Positions 48,998 to 57,673 of a DNA stretch of 59,250 nt are shown here, piece after piece (within the stretch, counting starts at the first letter, position 1; every line of letters starts with the position of its first letter). Origin of the DNA: Paenibacillus lemnae (GTDB lineage: Bacteria > Bacillota > Bacilli > Paenibacillales > Paenibacillaceae). A program made the translations under genes and the position numbers. The notes under the pieces were generated by a model. It saw only the letters and a list, made by a program, of their open reading frames with translations, was not told where the DNA came from and made no database searches. Location of the stretch: assembly GCF_012933385.1 (NCBI RefSeq), contig NZ_JABBPN010000022.1:1-59250 (forward strand), in the 5' to 3' direction.

Positions 48998-49034
48998 GCA
49001 AAGCCTCCAATGCAATTTGCACTGGAGGCTTTGC
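48998..49034. terminator. Strong hairpin after cysK
   Basis: GCAAAGCCTCCA and TGGAGGCTTTGC pair perfectly, with an inner TGCA/TGCA. The following sequence (TGTTCTC) is a poor T-run, so efficiency is uncertain. Confidence 0.75.
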
Positions 49035-49090
49035 TGTTCTCAGAAAGCCACACTCTATAGGAAAAGTTTTTCATCGCTTTCACTGCGGGG

Positions 49091-49119
49091 TTTTCAAGAT
49101 TCCCGGGATGCAGTATACT
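49091..49119 (+). promoter_or_regulatory. Candidate promoter of the folate operon
   Basis: TTTTCA (49091-49096), 17 bases, TATACT (49114-49119), 42 bases before pabB. The -35 is weak. Confidence 0.5.
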
Positions 49120-49160
49120 GACAGGCAACAGAGCGCATTTTACGGATAGGGAGGACAGGC

Positions 49161-50729
49161 ATGGAAAATACAGTGATGTTAGATGATTGGCTGCATTGGG
49201 TGAAGGAAGGCTGGACCATGCTGCCGCTTTTGGCGAAGTCGTCCAAGGTTTACCCGGAACTGCCTGAAACATGGAAAAAGGCGTGGCAGACGTCCTCTCC
49301 CTATTCGTTTGTGCTGGAAAGCGGAAAAGGCGGCAGGTATACGTATCTTGGACTGGAACCCGTATCGGTCTTGACCGGCAAGGGGACGGCAGGGCAAGTA
49401 CGAAATCTCATGACCGGGGACATTCAGAAGCTGCAGGGCAAACCGCTTCATTTGCTGAAAGAGTGGATGGAACCTTATCGTTCACCGCGTGTCCCGGGAT
49501 GGCCGGACTTTCAAGGCGGCTGTGCCGGATTTCTCGGCTACGACGTGATCCGTACCTTGGAACAGCTCCCGGCTTTGGCCCGTGATGATGCAGGCTTTCC
49601 GGATTATCTATGGATGCGCATGGAGGAAGTCTGGATCTACGATCACCATGAACAGGCACTCTATTGCGCGGTACACAGTCCATGGGATCATGAACATCCA
49701 TCTGACAGGGAAACACTGACCAGGCTCTATCATCAAGCGGAAGACAGATTGCACCATATGCTCTCCCGATGGGATGATTTTATGGACAGTGCGGTCAATG
49801 AAGGCAGAGACTCTTGTGATCAATCTTCCCGAAGATTGAAAGCACAGTCCCTGCTGGGACCGGATGTCGCGGGATGGGATGCGCTGGACAGCGATTTTTC
49901 CCAGGAAGCTTTTGAACAGGCAGTGAGATCCATTCAGGAATACATCCGGAACGGAGATGTGTTTCAGGTGAATTTATCGCTGCGGCGCAAACTCCGTCTG
50001 AAGTCAGATCCGGCGGATGTGTATGAATGGCTGCGGATTCTCAATCCTTCTCCCTATATGGGATATATCACGTCACCGGACTTCAAGCTTGCGAGCGGGT
50101 CGCCAGAGCTGCTGGTCAAGCTGGCTGGTGACCGTGTATCCGCCAGGCCGATTGCAGGAACACGCCGGCGGGGAGCGTCCCCGGAAGAGGATGCCGCCAT
50201 GGAAACGGAGCTGCTGCATACGGAAAAAGAACGTGCGGAGCATATTATGCTGGTCGATCTGGAACGCAACGATATCGGACGCATTGCGGCTTACGGCTCG
50301 GTTCATGTACCTGAATTGATGACCATTGAACGGTATTCGCATGTGATGCATTTGGTATCTCAGGTGGAGGGCCGGCTCGCTTGCGGCAAGCAGGCTTATG
50401 ATGTCATTGCTGCGACATTTCCTGGGGGGACCATTACCGGTGCACCGAAAATCCGGACCATGGAAATTATTGAAGAGCTGGAACCGGTCACCCGGGGACC
50501 TTACACAGGCTCTATGGGGTGGATCGACTATAATGGAGATATGGAATTAAACATCATCATCCGGACTTTGGCTGTGCAGGACGGCATTGGATATATACAG
50601 GCAGGCGCCGGTATCGTGATCGACTCTGATCCGTACCGGGAATACCGTGAATGCCACAACAAAGCCAAAGCATTGATTGCAGCTGTCATGTGCAGTGAAG
50701 AAGAGACCGCATCTGCGGCATTAACCTAG
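49161..50729 (+). CDS. pabB: Aminodeoxychorismate synthase component I
   Basis: Converts chorismate with ammonia from PabA into 4-amino-4-deoxychorismate, on the way to p-aminobenzoate. The 522-residue product has the chorismate-binding motifs SPYMGYI, SGSPELLVKLAGDRVSARPI (PIAGT follows), AEHIMLVDLERNDIGRIA, FPGGTITGAPKIRTMEIIEE, and GAGIVIDSDPYREYRECHNK. The neighbours pabA, pabC and folP make PabB rather than TrpE the better call. GGGAGGA lies seven bases before ATG. Confidence 0.94.
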   Translation: MENTVMLDDWLHWVKEGWTMLPLLAKSSKVYPELPETWKKAWQTSSPYSFVLESGKGGRYTYLGLEPVSVLTGKGTAGQVRNLMTGDIQKLQGKPLHLLKEWMEPYRSPRVPGWPDFQGGCAGFLGYDVIRTLEQLPALARDDAGFPDYLWMRMEEVWIYDHHEQALYCAVHSPWDHEHPSDRETLTRLYHQAEDRLHHMLSRWDDFMDSAVNEGRDSCDQSSRRLKAQSLLGPDVAGWDALDSDFSQEAFEQAVRSIQEYIRNGDVFQVNLSLRRKLRLKSDPADVYEWLRILNPSPYMGYITSPDFKLASGSPELLVKLAGDRVSARPIAGTRRRGASPEEDAAMETELLHTEKERAEHIMLVDLERNDIGRIAAYGSVHVPELMTIERYSHVMHLVSQVEGRLACGKQAYDVIAATFPGGTITGAPKIRTMEIIEELEPVTRGPYTGSMGWIDYNGDMELNIIIRTLAVQDGIGYIQAGAGIVIDSDPYREYRECHNKAKALIAAVMCSEEETASAALT

Positions 50730-50742
50730 GGGGAGATCTACG

Positions 50743-51324
50743 ATGATTCTGGTGATTGATAATTACGATTCATTTACGTACAACCTGGTTCAGTACCTTG
50801 GCGAGCTGGGAGAAGATATTCAAGTATTCCGTAACGACGAGATTGATACGGCCGGCATTGAAGCACTGGCACCGGATCATATTCTCATTTCCCCCGGTCC
50901 TTGTACGCCCAATGAAGCAGGGATCAGTCTTGAGATCATCGAGCGGTTTAAGGGAAGCATTCCGATTTTTGGCGTGTGTTTGGGACATCAGGCGATCGGA
51001 CAGGTATTCGGCGGTAAAGTGATCCGCGCCGAACGCCTGATGCATGGTAAAACCTCACCGATTCACCATCATGGAACCTCAGTGTTTCAAGGGCTTCCTG
51101 ATCCGTTTATCGCAACGCGCTATCACTCCCTGCTCGTGGAGAAGGAAAGTCTCCCTGAATGCCTGGAGATTACCGCTTGGACGGAAGAAGGCGAAATCAT
51201 GGGCTTGAAACATAAAGAATATCTTATCGAAGGTGTCCAGTTTCATCCGGAATCCATCATTACAGACCACGGACATCAAATGCTTCGTAATTTCCTGAAC
51301 AACAAGGCAGGCGCCAAAGCATGA
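50743..51324 (+). CDS. pabA: Glutamine amidotransferase component PabA (also TrpG)
   Basis: Provides ammonia from glutamine to PabB; in Bacillus the same subunit also serves TrpE. The 193-residue product has LVIDNYDSFTYNLVQYLGEL, ISPGPCTPNEAG, the nucleophile Cys in FGVCLGHQAIGQVFGG near residue 79, and the His/Glu of GVQFHPESIITDHG near 168. It overlaps pabC by four bases (ATGA). Confidence 0.95.
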   Translation: MILVIDNYDSFTYNLVQYLGELGEDIQVFRNDEIDTAGIEALAPDHILISPGPCTPNEAGISLEIIERFKGSIPIFGVCLGHQAIGQVFGGKVIRAERLMHGKTSPIHHHGTSVFQGLPDPFIATRYHSLLVEKESLPECLEITAWTEEGEIMGLKHKEYLIEGVQFHPESIITDHGHQMLRNFLNNKAGAKA

Positions 51325-52217
51325 TTTATGCTGGTATCAACGGAGAAGTGATTCCGGCAGATCAGGTGACGGTATCCATTATGGATCATGGTCTGCTGTA
51401 CGGCATGGGACTGTTTGAAACCTTCCGTACCTATGGCGGAACACCTTTTCTGCTGGACCGGCATGTCGAGCGGCTGATAGAGAGCTGCCGCCTGATTGGC
51501 ATCCAGTACGAGCCGGACATAGCCCATCTCAGATCATGGATCAGCCGGCTGCTTGAAGCCAATGGCTGGCAAGAGGCATATATTCGGTTTACCGTGACAG
51601 CGGGGGCGGATGTACTGGGTCTGCCGGGTGGTGTATACAAAGAGCCGCAGCAGCTCATACTCGCAAAGCCGCTGCCGGAGATTCCGGACTCTGTATACCG
51701 CCAAGGTAAGGCCCTGCAGCTGCTCAAGACACCCCGCAACACGCCTGAGACACAATGGAGATTGAAGTCCCTGCATTACATGAACAATATTATGGCCAAA
51801 AGAGAGCTTCAATCCTATCCCGAAGCCTGTGCCCTGCAGGCTGAAGGCTGCATGCTGACCGGGAGCGGCGAACTGGCAGAAGGGATTGTAAGTAATCTGT
51901 TTTTTATAAAAGATGACATCTTGTGCACACCGGATCTGGGTACCGGGATTCTGCCTGGGATTACGCGTGCAGTCGTCATGGAACTGGCACGGGAACAAGG
52001 AATTACCGTATCAGAGGGACGTTACCGCTGGCAGGATCTGTTGGACGCACAAGAGGTATTTTCTACCGGTTCCGTGCAGGAGCTGATGCCAATCACCACC
52101 CTTCTTGCACCAGAAGCTAGTCCTGTAATTGTCGGGCACGGTTTAGCGGGACCTCTAACGGAACAATTACGGAATGCCTATCGCAGGCTGACCGGAAGAA
52201 AGCAGGATGAGTCATGA
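51321..52217 (+). CDS. pabC: 4-amino-4-deoxychorismate lyase
   Basis: PLP enzyme of fold type IV that splits aminodeoxychorismate into p-aminobenzoate and pyruvate. The 298-residue product has MDHGLLYGMGLFETFRTYGG, SLHYMNNIMAKRELQ with the PLP Lys in KSLHY, and GELAEGIVSNLFFIKDD. A role as branched-chain aminotransferase is less likely given operon context. Overlaps at both ends (ATGA) couple it to pabA and folP. Confidence 0.94.
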   Translation: MIYAGINGEVIPADQVTVSIMDHGLLYGMGLFETFRTYGGTPFLLDRHVERLIESCRLIGIQYEPDIAHLRSWISRLLEANGWQEAYIRFTVTAGADVLGLPGGVYKEPQQLILAKPLPEIPDSVYRQGKALQLLKTPRNTPETQWRLKSLHYMNNIMAKRELQSYPEACALQAEGCMLTGSGELAEGIVSNLFFIKDDILCTPDLGTGILPGITRAVVMELAREQGITVSEGRYRWQDLLDAQEVFSTGSVQELMPITTLLAPEASPVIVGHGLAGPLTEQLRNAYRRLTGRKQDES

Positions 52218-53092
52218 AGACAACGATCTATGAGCAGACCTACCAATGCGGGGATAGTGAGTTGAAGCTCGGTACATCCACCCTCATTATGGGCATCTTG
52301 AATGTAACGCCGGATTCGTTCTCGGACGGGGGACGCTTCAACGATACGGACCGTGCGGTCCAGCATGCACTTCAGCTCGCTGCCGAGGGTGCCGACCTGA
52401 TCGATATTGGCGGTGAGTCTACTCGTCCCGGACATGTGAGTATCAGCGCGGACGAAGAACTGGAGCGTGTTCTTCCGGTTATACAGGCAATCCATCGTGA
52501 AGCGCCTCATATTCCACTCTCCATTGATACCTATAAAGCGGAGGTAGCGAGGCAGGCACTGATGGCCGGAGCCCATATCATCAATGATGTTTGGGGATGC
52601 AAGGCTGATCCGGGTATGGCGGCGGTAGCGGCTGAGCTGGACTGCCCCATTATTTTAATGCACAACCGGTCAAACCGCGATTATCGTAATCTAATGGAGG
52701 ACGTTAAATCCGACTTGATGGAGAGCGTACATCTTGCCCGGAGTGCGGGCGTTAATGCAAACCGGATTATATTGGATCCAGGCATCGGCTTTGCCAAAGA
52801 TTACACGGAGAACATGAAAGTCATGATGTCCCTGGATGAGCTGGCGGGTCTGGGATACCCTATTCTGCTCGCTACGTCCCGCAAAAAATTTATTCGCACG
52901 GCCCTTGATTTGCCGGTTGATGATGTTATAGAAGGTACGGCCGCGACGGTCGCCTTCGGTATTGCGCAGGGCTGTCAGCTGGTCCGTGTGCATGATGTCA
53001 AAGAAATCAAACGAACGGTCATGATGAGTGATGCGATGCTGTACGCTGCACCCGGGTTGAAGAGGGTAACCATTCAGGGATCGACAACATAA
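52214..53092 (+). CDS. folP: Dihydropteroate synthase
   Basis: Joins p-aminobenzoate to the pterin pyrophosphate; it is the sulfonamide target (sul). The 292-residue TIM barrel has MGILNVTPDSFSDGGRF near residue 26, IDIGGESTRPGH near 64, LSIDTYKAEVARQALMAGAH, HIINDVWG, ILDPGIGFAKDY near 190, and LLATSRKKFI near 215. It follows pabC and is followed by folB after 27 bases. Confidence 0.97.
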   Translation: MKTTIYEQTYQCGDSELKLGTSTLIMGILNVTPDSFSDGGRFNDTDRAVQHALQLAAEGADLIDIGGESTRPGHVSISADEELERVLPVIQAIHREAPHIPLSIDTYKAEVARQALMAGAHIINDVWGCKADPGMAAVAAELDCPIILMHNRSNRDYRNLMEDVKSDLMESVHLARSAGVNANRIILDPGIGFAKDYTENMKVMMSLDELAGLGYPILLATSRKKFIRTALDLPVDDVIEGTAATVAFGIAQGCQLVRVHDVKEIKRTVMMSDAMLYAAPGLKRVTIQGSTT

Positions 53093-53119
53093 CCACAACA
53101 GGAAAGGCGGCAGTGTGAA

Positions 53120-53482
53120 ATGGATAAGATGATCATGCGCAGGATGGAGTATTATGGTTATATCGGGGTATTTGAAGAGGAGCGCAAGCTGGGACAGCGC
53201 TATTATGTTGACTTGGAAATGGAACTTGATCTAAGCGGTGCAGGTACAAGTGATGATCTGACGCAAACGGTAAATTATGCAGAAGTTCACGAACTGGTTC
53301 AGAACATTATGCATCATAAGCAGTTTAAGCTGATTGAGGCTTTAGCGGAGCATATTGCATCCGAAGTGCTGCACACTTATACTAGTATCGTTGCACTAAC
53401 CGTGAAGGTAACCAAGCCGCATCCGCCATTTGATATACATTTCGAGGGTGTTACGATCGAGCTGCACCGGACCAGAAAGTGA
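53120..53482 (+). CDS. folB: Dihydroneopterin aldolase
   Basis: Converts dihydroneopterin to hydroxymethyl-dihydropterin plus glycolaldehyde. The 120-residue product has GYIGVFEEERKLGQRYYVDL near the N-terminus and TQTVNYAEVHELVQNIM, LIEALAEHIASEVL and VTKPHPPFDIHFEGVTIEL. It starts a close-packed folB-folK pair. Confidence 0.96.
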   Translation: MDKMIMRRMEYYGYIGVFEEERKLGQRYYVDLEMELDLSGAGTSDDLTQTVNYAEVHELVQNIMHHKQFKLIEALAEHIASEVLHTYTSIVALTVKVTKPHPPFDIHFEGVTIELHRTRK

Positions 53483-53490
53483 GACCGAAC

Positions 53491-54039
53491 ATGAACACAC
53501 ACGCCACCTCTGACTTCTCAGAGGCTTATATTGCTTTAGGGGCTAATTTGGGCAACCGTGAAGCTACACTTATAGAAGCTTTAAAATCTCTGGATCAGCA
53601 TAAGAACATTCATGTTCTGCGCTGTTCCGGTATATACGAGACAGAGCCGGTAGGTTATGTGGACCAGCCCATGTTCCTCAACATGGCAGCCGCCATATCG
53701 ACAAGCCTGCCGCCGCTTGAGCTGCTGTCCGTCATGCAGACCATTGAGAACCGTCTGGGACGAAAACGAATGATTCATTGGGGTCCCCGGACGGTGGATC
53801 TGGATCTATTGTGGATGGAAGGCTGCACGATGAATACGGAAAAGCTTGTACTGCCCCATCCCCGAATGCTGGAGCGGGCATTTGTGCTCATGCCGCTGGC
53901 TGAAGTTGTACCCGGCAGTGAACCTTCAGGTCTGCATACTACGGTGAAGACAGCGCTTGAAAGACTGGAAGGAAAGGAAGGAATTCAGCTTTGGAAAACA
54001 TGCAGCTGGCCCAGCGAATCCGCGCTTTCAGGAAATTAA
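53491..54039 (+). CDS. folK: HPPK: 2-amino-4-hydroxy-6-hydroxymethyldihydropteridine diphosphokinase
   Basis: Transfers pyrophosphate from ATP to hydroxymethyl-dihydropterin, giving the FolP substrate. Family motifs: AYIALGANLGNREATLIEAL, YETEPVGYVDQPMFLNMA, NRLGRKRMIHWGPRTVDLDL and PHPRMLERAFVLMPLAEV. An in-frame GTG at 53479 would overlap the folB stop and add four residues. ATG 53491 is preferred since AGTGAG lies about seven bases upstream; 182 residues. It overlaps the next small gene by 49 bases. Confidence 0.95.
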   Translation: MNTHATSDFSEAYIALGANLGNREATLIEALKSLDQHKNIHVLRCSGIYETEPVGYVDQPMFLNMAAAISTSLPPLELLSVMQTIENRLGRKRMIHWGPRTVDLDLLWMEGCTMNTEKLVLPHPRMLERAFVLMPLAEVVPGSEPSGLHTTVKTALERLEGKEGIQLWKTCSWPSESALSGN

Positions 54040-54197
54040 AAGGCCTGACCCAGCAGGAGCTTGCCTCAAAAATCGGGGTGTCCCTGGCTGTGCTGGGAGC
54101 GGTCGAGCGGGGTAACCGCCGGGCGGACGAGACGCTTTTGAACCATATTGCAGACGTGTTGGGAATTACGATTGAAGAACTCGCCAAACGCGGCTGA
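53991..54197 (+). CDS. yazB: Xre-type HTH protein YazB
   Basis: A single helix-turn-helix protein of 68 residues, MENMQLAQRIRAFRKLKGLT then QQELASKIGVSLAVLGAVER, with the remainder ending ITIEELAKRG. Start TTG 53991 is about ten bases behind AAGGAAGGA. B. subtilis has yazB at the same place between folK and dusB. Its targets are unknown. Most of its first 17 codons lie inside folK, in another frame. Confidence 0.9.
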   Translation: MENMQLAQRIRAFRKLKGLTQQELASKIGVSLAVLGAVERGNRRADETLLNHIADVLGITIEELAKRG

Positions 54198-54263
54198 TGG
54201 TATAGATGATCGATCAACGAAACAGGAGTACCCATTCGAACGAACAAAGGAGTGATTTTACGG

Positions 54264-55286
54264 ATGCTCAAAATCGGAAATATCGAGATGAAAAACCAGG
54301 TTGTCCTTGCCCCGATGGCGGGTGTGTGCAACCCGGCTTTTCGCTTGATTGCCAAAGAATTTGGCACCGGTCTGGTATGTGCGGAGATGGTGAGCGGGAA
54401 GGCGATTGTTCACGGCAACAAGCGTACACAGGAAATGCTGTTCGTGGATGAGCGTGAGAAACCGCTGAGCCTTCAGATTTTTGGAGGAGACCGGGACGCG
54501 CTGGTGGAAGCAGCCAAGGTTGTGGACCAGCAGACCAATGCAGATATTATTGATATTAACATGGGTTGTCCGGCTCCAAAGGTGACGAAGATGGATGCAG
54601 GTGCCCGCTGGCTGCTGGATTCGAGCAAAATTTACGAAATGGTCGCTGCGGTCGTGGATGCGGTCAACAAACCCGTAACGGTCAAGATGCGAACCGGATG
54701 GGACAGTGACCACATATATGCCGTGGAAAATGCCCAGGCGGTCGAGCGTGCTGGCGGTCAGGCTGTAAGTGTGCACGGGCGCACTCGTGAACAGCTGTAT
54801 ACCGGTCATGCAGACTGGGACATTATAAAGCAGGTGAAGGAAGCGGTATCCATTCCGGTCATTGGTAATGGTGATGTTGTTACTCCTGAAGATGCGCAGC
54901 GTATGCTGGAGCAGACAGGATGCGACGGCGTGATGATCGGACGCGGTGCATTGGGCAATCCATGGATGCTCTACCGCACGGTGGAGTATTTAAAGACAGG
55001 TAAGCTGCTGCCGGATCCGCCGGCTCATGAGAAAATCCGGATTGCCATTTTGCATATGGACCGTTTGATTGCCCTCAGGGGTGAGGGTGTGGCTGTACGT
55101 GAAATGAGAAAGCATCTGGCCTGGTATCTGAAAGGCCTAAAAGGATCTGCACGGATCAAGGATATCATTATGGAAGAAACCAAACGTGACGAAATGGTCA
55201 GTCTGCTGAATGATTTTATTCGCAATCTGGATCCAAGCGGAGTGGGAGTAGAAAGTGCGTACCCGCAGGCCATTTCTGCCATGTAA
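54264..55286 (+). CDS. dusB: tRNA-dihydrouridine synthase DusB (YacF)
   Basis: FMN enzyme that reduces uridines in tRNA to dihydrouridine. Start ATG 54264 lies 11 bases after AAAGGAG; an in-frame GTG at 54252 overlaps that ribosome site. 340 residues. LAPMAGVCNPAFRLIAKEFG opens the barrel, the catalytic Cys is in NMGCPAPKVTKMDAGARWLL near residue 99, and VHGRTREQLYTGHADW and GNGDVVTPEDA follow. It ends the folate transcript. Confidence 0.95.
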   Translation: MLKIGNIEMKNQVVLAPMAGVCNPAFRLIAKEFGTGLVCAEMVSGKAIVHGNKRTQEMLFVDEREKPLSLQIFGGDRDALVEAAKVVDQQTNADIIDINMGCPAPKVTKMDAGARWLLDSSKIYEMVAAVVDAVNKPVTVKMRTGWDSDHIYAVENAQAVERAGGQAVSVHGRTREQLYTGHADWDIIKQVKEAVSIPVIGNGDVVTPEDAQRMLEQTGCDGVMIGRGALGNPWMLYRTVEYLKTGKLLPDPPAHEKIRIAILHMDRLIALRGEGVAVREMRKHLAWYLKGLKGSARIKDIIMEETKRDEMVSLLNDFIRNLDPSGVGVESAYPQAISAM

Positions 55287-55346
55287 TTTTATAGCGTGCG
55301 TGCACGGCCTGTGTGCTGTAACGTTTGGAATCTGTCTGACAGAGGA

Positions 55347-55389
55347 GAGCGTTTTCAGCCGGAGCCGTAACGCTCATTGACTTTTTTTA
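55347..55389 (+). terminator. Terminator after dusB, overlapping the greA promoter
   Basis: GAGCGTT (55347-55353) pairs with AACGCTC (55369-55375), with inner pairing, and its T-run (55382-55388) lies within the greA promoter spacer. Confidence 0.65.
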
Positions 55390-55405
55390 ATGGTTCCCAT
55401 ATAAT
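55377..55405 (+). promoter_or_regulatory. Sigma-A promoter of greA
   Basis: TTGACT (55377-55382), exactly 17 bases, TATAAT (55400-55405). The following leader of about 125 bases contains a GGGG/CCCC hairpin near 55444-55468. Confidence 0.88.
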
Positions 55406-55534
55406 TTCTCAGTATAAATTCGCCTGGATATTGTACAGACATCAGGGGAGGGAAAGTTCTGATCCCCGGAGATTTGCATATAGTATGGTGGTATGGTGGT
55501 TTAAATTTTTTACATGACAGGAGAATCGGTTGAG

Positions 55535-56011
55535 ATGAGCGATAAGGAAGTCATTCTTACACAGGATGGTCTGAAAAAGCTGGAAGACGAACTCGAGAAC
55601 CTGAAGTCCGTTAAACGGCGTGAAGTCGCAGAGCGTATCAAGGTTGCTATTGGATACGGAGATATTAGTGAAAACTCCGAGTACGAGGATGCCAAGAACG
55701 AACAAGCTTTTATCGAAGGCCGTATCATTACGCTGGAAAAATTACTCCGCAATGCCCGCATTATCAATAATGATGATATTAATACAGACGCTGTAGGTGT
55801 CGGAAATACCGTTATTGTAGAGGATATGGAATTTGGCGACACGATGGAATATACGATCGTTGGTACCGCGGAGTCCGATCCGCTCAACAATAAAATCTCC
55901 AATGAGAGCCCTGTCGGCAAGGCCATTATCGGCAAAGCCAAAGGTTCAGTCGTTGATGTAAGCGTACCGGCCGGTGTTATTCAATATAAAATTGTGGATA
56001 TTAAGAAGTAA
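55535..56011 (+). CDS. greA: Transcription elongation factor GreA
   Basis: Stimulates RNA cleavage by backtracked RNA polymerase. ATG 55535 gives 158 residues, the normal length; AGGAG is 12 bases upstream. An ATG at 55514 adds seven residues but lacks a ribosome site. LTQDGLKKLEDELENLKSVK starts the coiled coil, with GYGDISENSEYEDAKNEQAF at its tip, the acidic pair that enters the channel. The C-terminal domain ends SPVGKAIIGKAKG then VIQYKIVDIKK. It has its own consensus promoter. In B. subtilis greA is elsewhere. Confidence 0.97.
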   Translation: MSDKEVILTQDGLKKLEDELENLKSVKRREVAERIKVAIGYGDISENSEYEDAKNEQAFIEGRIITLEKLLRNARIINNDDINTDAVGVGNTVIVEDMEFGDTMEYTIVGTAESDPLNNKISNESPVGKAIIGKAKGSVVDVSVPAGVIQYKIVDIKK

Positions 56012-56029
56012 GTTGGATCAGCGTGCGTG

Positions 56030-56055
56030 AAAGCTTCCTCCGGGGAGCTTTTTTC
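56030..56055 (+). terminator. Hairpin between greA and lysS
   Basis: AAAGCTTCC (56030-56038) pairs with GGGAGCTTT (56043-56051), one G-U, followed by T's. No separate promoter for lysS is obvious, so it may attenuate rather than end transcription. Confidence 0.65.
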
Positions 56056-56089
56056 GCTATTGATGAGAATGAAGGAGATGAGCGTTACG

Positions 56090-57607
56090 ATGACGGAAGA
56101 AAACAATCAACACGAGCAGGAACAGGAACTGAGCGAGCTTCTGCAGATCCGGCGTGCCAAGCTGGACGAGCTGCGCAAACTCGGTATCGATCCGTTTGGC
56201 GGAAAGTATGAGCGAAGCGACAATGCCGGGGAACTGCTGCAAACATACGAAGCCTTAAGCAAGGAAGAGCTGGAGGAGAAGCAGGTTGAGGTCAATCTGG
56301 CCGGCCGGATTATGGCCAAGCGCGGAATGGGAAAAGCTTCGTTTGCCCATATCCAGGACTTGAGCGGCCGTATTCAGATTTATGTGCGCCAGGATACCGT
56401 GCCTGCCGATAAGTATGAAGCATTCAGCATTCTCGATTTGGGTGACATTATCGGAGTGAAGGGTACGCTGTTTAAAACCAAAACCGGAGAAACGACGGTC
56501 AAGGTCAAGAACCTTGAAGTGCTCTCCAAGTCTCTTTATCCGCTGCCCGAGAAATTCCACGGCTTGAAGGATGTTGAACTCCGTTACCGTCAGCGTTATG
56601 TCGATCTGATCATCAATCCGGATGTTCAGAAAACGTTCATCACCCGTTCCCGGGTCATTCAGTCGATGCGCCGCTACCTGGATTCCCATGGTTATCTTGA
56701 AGTGGAGACGCCGACACTGCACGCTATTGCGGGCGGCGCTGCGGCACGTCCTTTTATTACCCATCACAATGCACTCGATATGGAACTGTATATGCGTATT
56801 GCCATTGAGCTTCACCTGAAGCGCCTGATTGTCGGCGGCCTGGAGAAGGTGTATGAAATCGGCCGGGTATACCGTAATGAAGGGATCTCAACGCGTCATA
56901 ATCCGGAGTTTACGATGATTGAACTGTATGAAGCTTATGCGGATTACAAGGATATTATGGCATTGACGGAGAATTTGATTGCGCATATCGCCCAAGAAGT
57001 GCTGGGAACCCAGGTCATTGATTATCAGGGCCAGCAGGTTGATCTTACACCGCAATGGCGTCGTGTATCCATGGTGGATGCGGTAAAAGAAGTGACTGGA
57101 GTCGACTTCGGTGTGCAAATGTCTAATGAAGAAGCACATGCACTCGCCAAGGAGCATAAGGTTCCTGTTGAGAAGCATATGACTTTTGGACATATTTTGA
57201 ATGCATTTTTCGAGCAGTTTGTAGAAGAGACGCTGATTCAGCCGACGTTTGTGACAGGGCACCCGGTAGAAATCTCTCCGCTCGCGAAGAAGAATGATCT
57301 GGATCCGCGCTTCACCGATCGCTTTGAACTGTTTATCGTAGCCCGTGAACATGCCAACGCGTTCTCGGAGCTGAATGATCCGATCGATCAGCGCCAGCGT
57401 TTTGAATCACAGATCAAAGAACGTGAGCAGGGGAACGATGAGGCCCATGAAATGGACGAGGACTTCCTACGCGCCTTGGAATACGGTATGCCGCCAACCG
57501 GCGGACTGGGCATCGGTGTCGATCGTCTGATCATGCTGCTGACCAACTCACCGTCCATCCGCGACGTGCTGCTGTTTCCGCATATGCGTAACCGTTCGCT
57601 GGACTAA
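56090..57607 (+). CDS. lysS: Lysyl-tRNA synthetase (class II)
   Basis: Charges tRNA-Lys. ATG 56090 gives 505 residues; AAGGAG is 12 bases upstream, and an ATG at 56078 directly abuts that ribosome site. N-terminal OB-fold: GKASFAHIQDLSGRIQIYVR. Class II motifs: FHGLKDVELRYRQRYVDLII (motif 1 region), VYEIGRVYRNEGISTRHNPE (motif 2), and GLGIGVDRLIMLLTNSPSIR (motif 3). No T-box is visible upstream. Its bidirectional terminator separates it from the TetR gene, as an rRNA operon follows in B. subtilis. Confidence 0.98.
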   Translation: MTEENNQHEQEQELSELLQIRRAKLDELRKLGIDPFGGKYERSDNAGELLQTYEALSKEELEEKQVEVNLAGRIMAKRGMGKASFAHIQDLSGRIQIYVRQDTVPADKYEAFSILDLGDIIGVKGTLFKTKTGETTVKVKNLEVLSKSLYPLPEKFHGLKDVELRYRQRYVDLIINPDVQKTFITRSRVIQSMRRYLDSHGYLEVETPTLHAIAGGAAARPFITHHNALDMELYMRIAIELHLKRLIVGGLEKVYEIGRVYRNEGISTRHNPEFTMIELYEAYADYKDIMALTENLIAHIAQEVLGTQVIDYQGQQVDLTPQWRRVSMVDAVKEVTGVDFGVQMSNEEAHALAKEHKVPVEKHMTFGHILNAFFEQFVEETLIQPTFVTGHPVEISPLAKKNDLDPRFTDRFELFIVAREHANAFSELNDPIDQRQRFESQIKEREQGNDEAHEMDEDFLRALEYGMPPTGGLGIGVDRLIMLLTNSPSIRDVLLFPHMRNRSLD

Positions 57608-57627
57608 GCTGGCAATAATACATGAAA

Positions 57628-57663
57628 GAAAGAGCCCCGCACCAAGTGCAGGGCTCTTTCTTG
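57628..57663. terminator. Bidirectional terminator between lysS and the TetR gene
   Basis: GAAAGAGCCC (57628-57637) and GGGCTCTTTC (57651-57660) form a perfect 10-bp stem with an inner GCAC/GTGC. T-rich sequence follows on both strands. Confidence 0.9.
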
Positions 57664-57673
57664 TTTAGGGGCT

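Noticed and set aside
55484..55501. Tandem repeat ATGGTGGT in the greA leader
   Set aside because: Only two copies of eight bases; too short to claim as a functional repeat by itself.
55985..56090. T-box or lysine riboswitch before lysS
   Set aside because: The gap is too short and shows only a simple terminator hairpin; no T-box sequence or L-box blocks.
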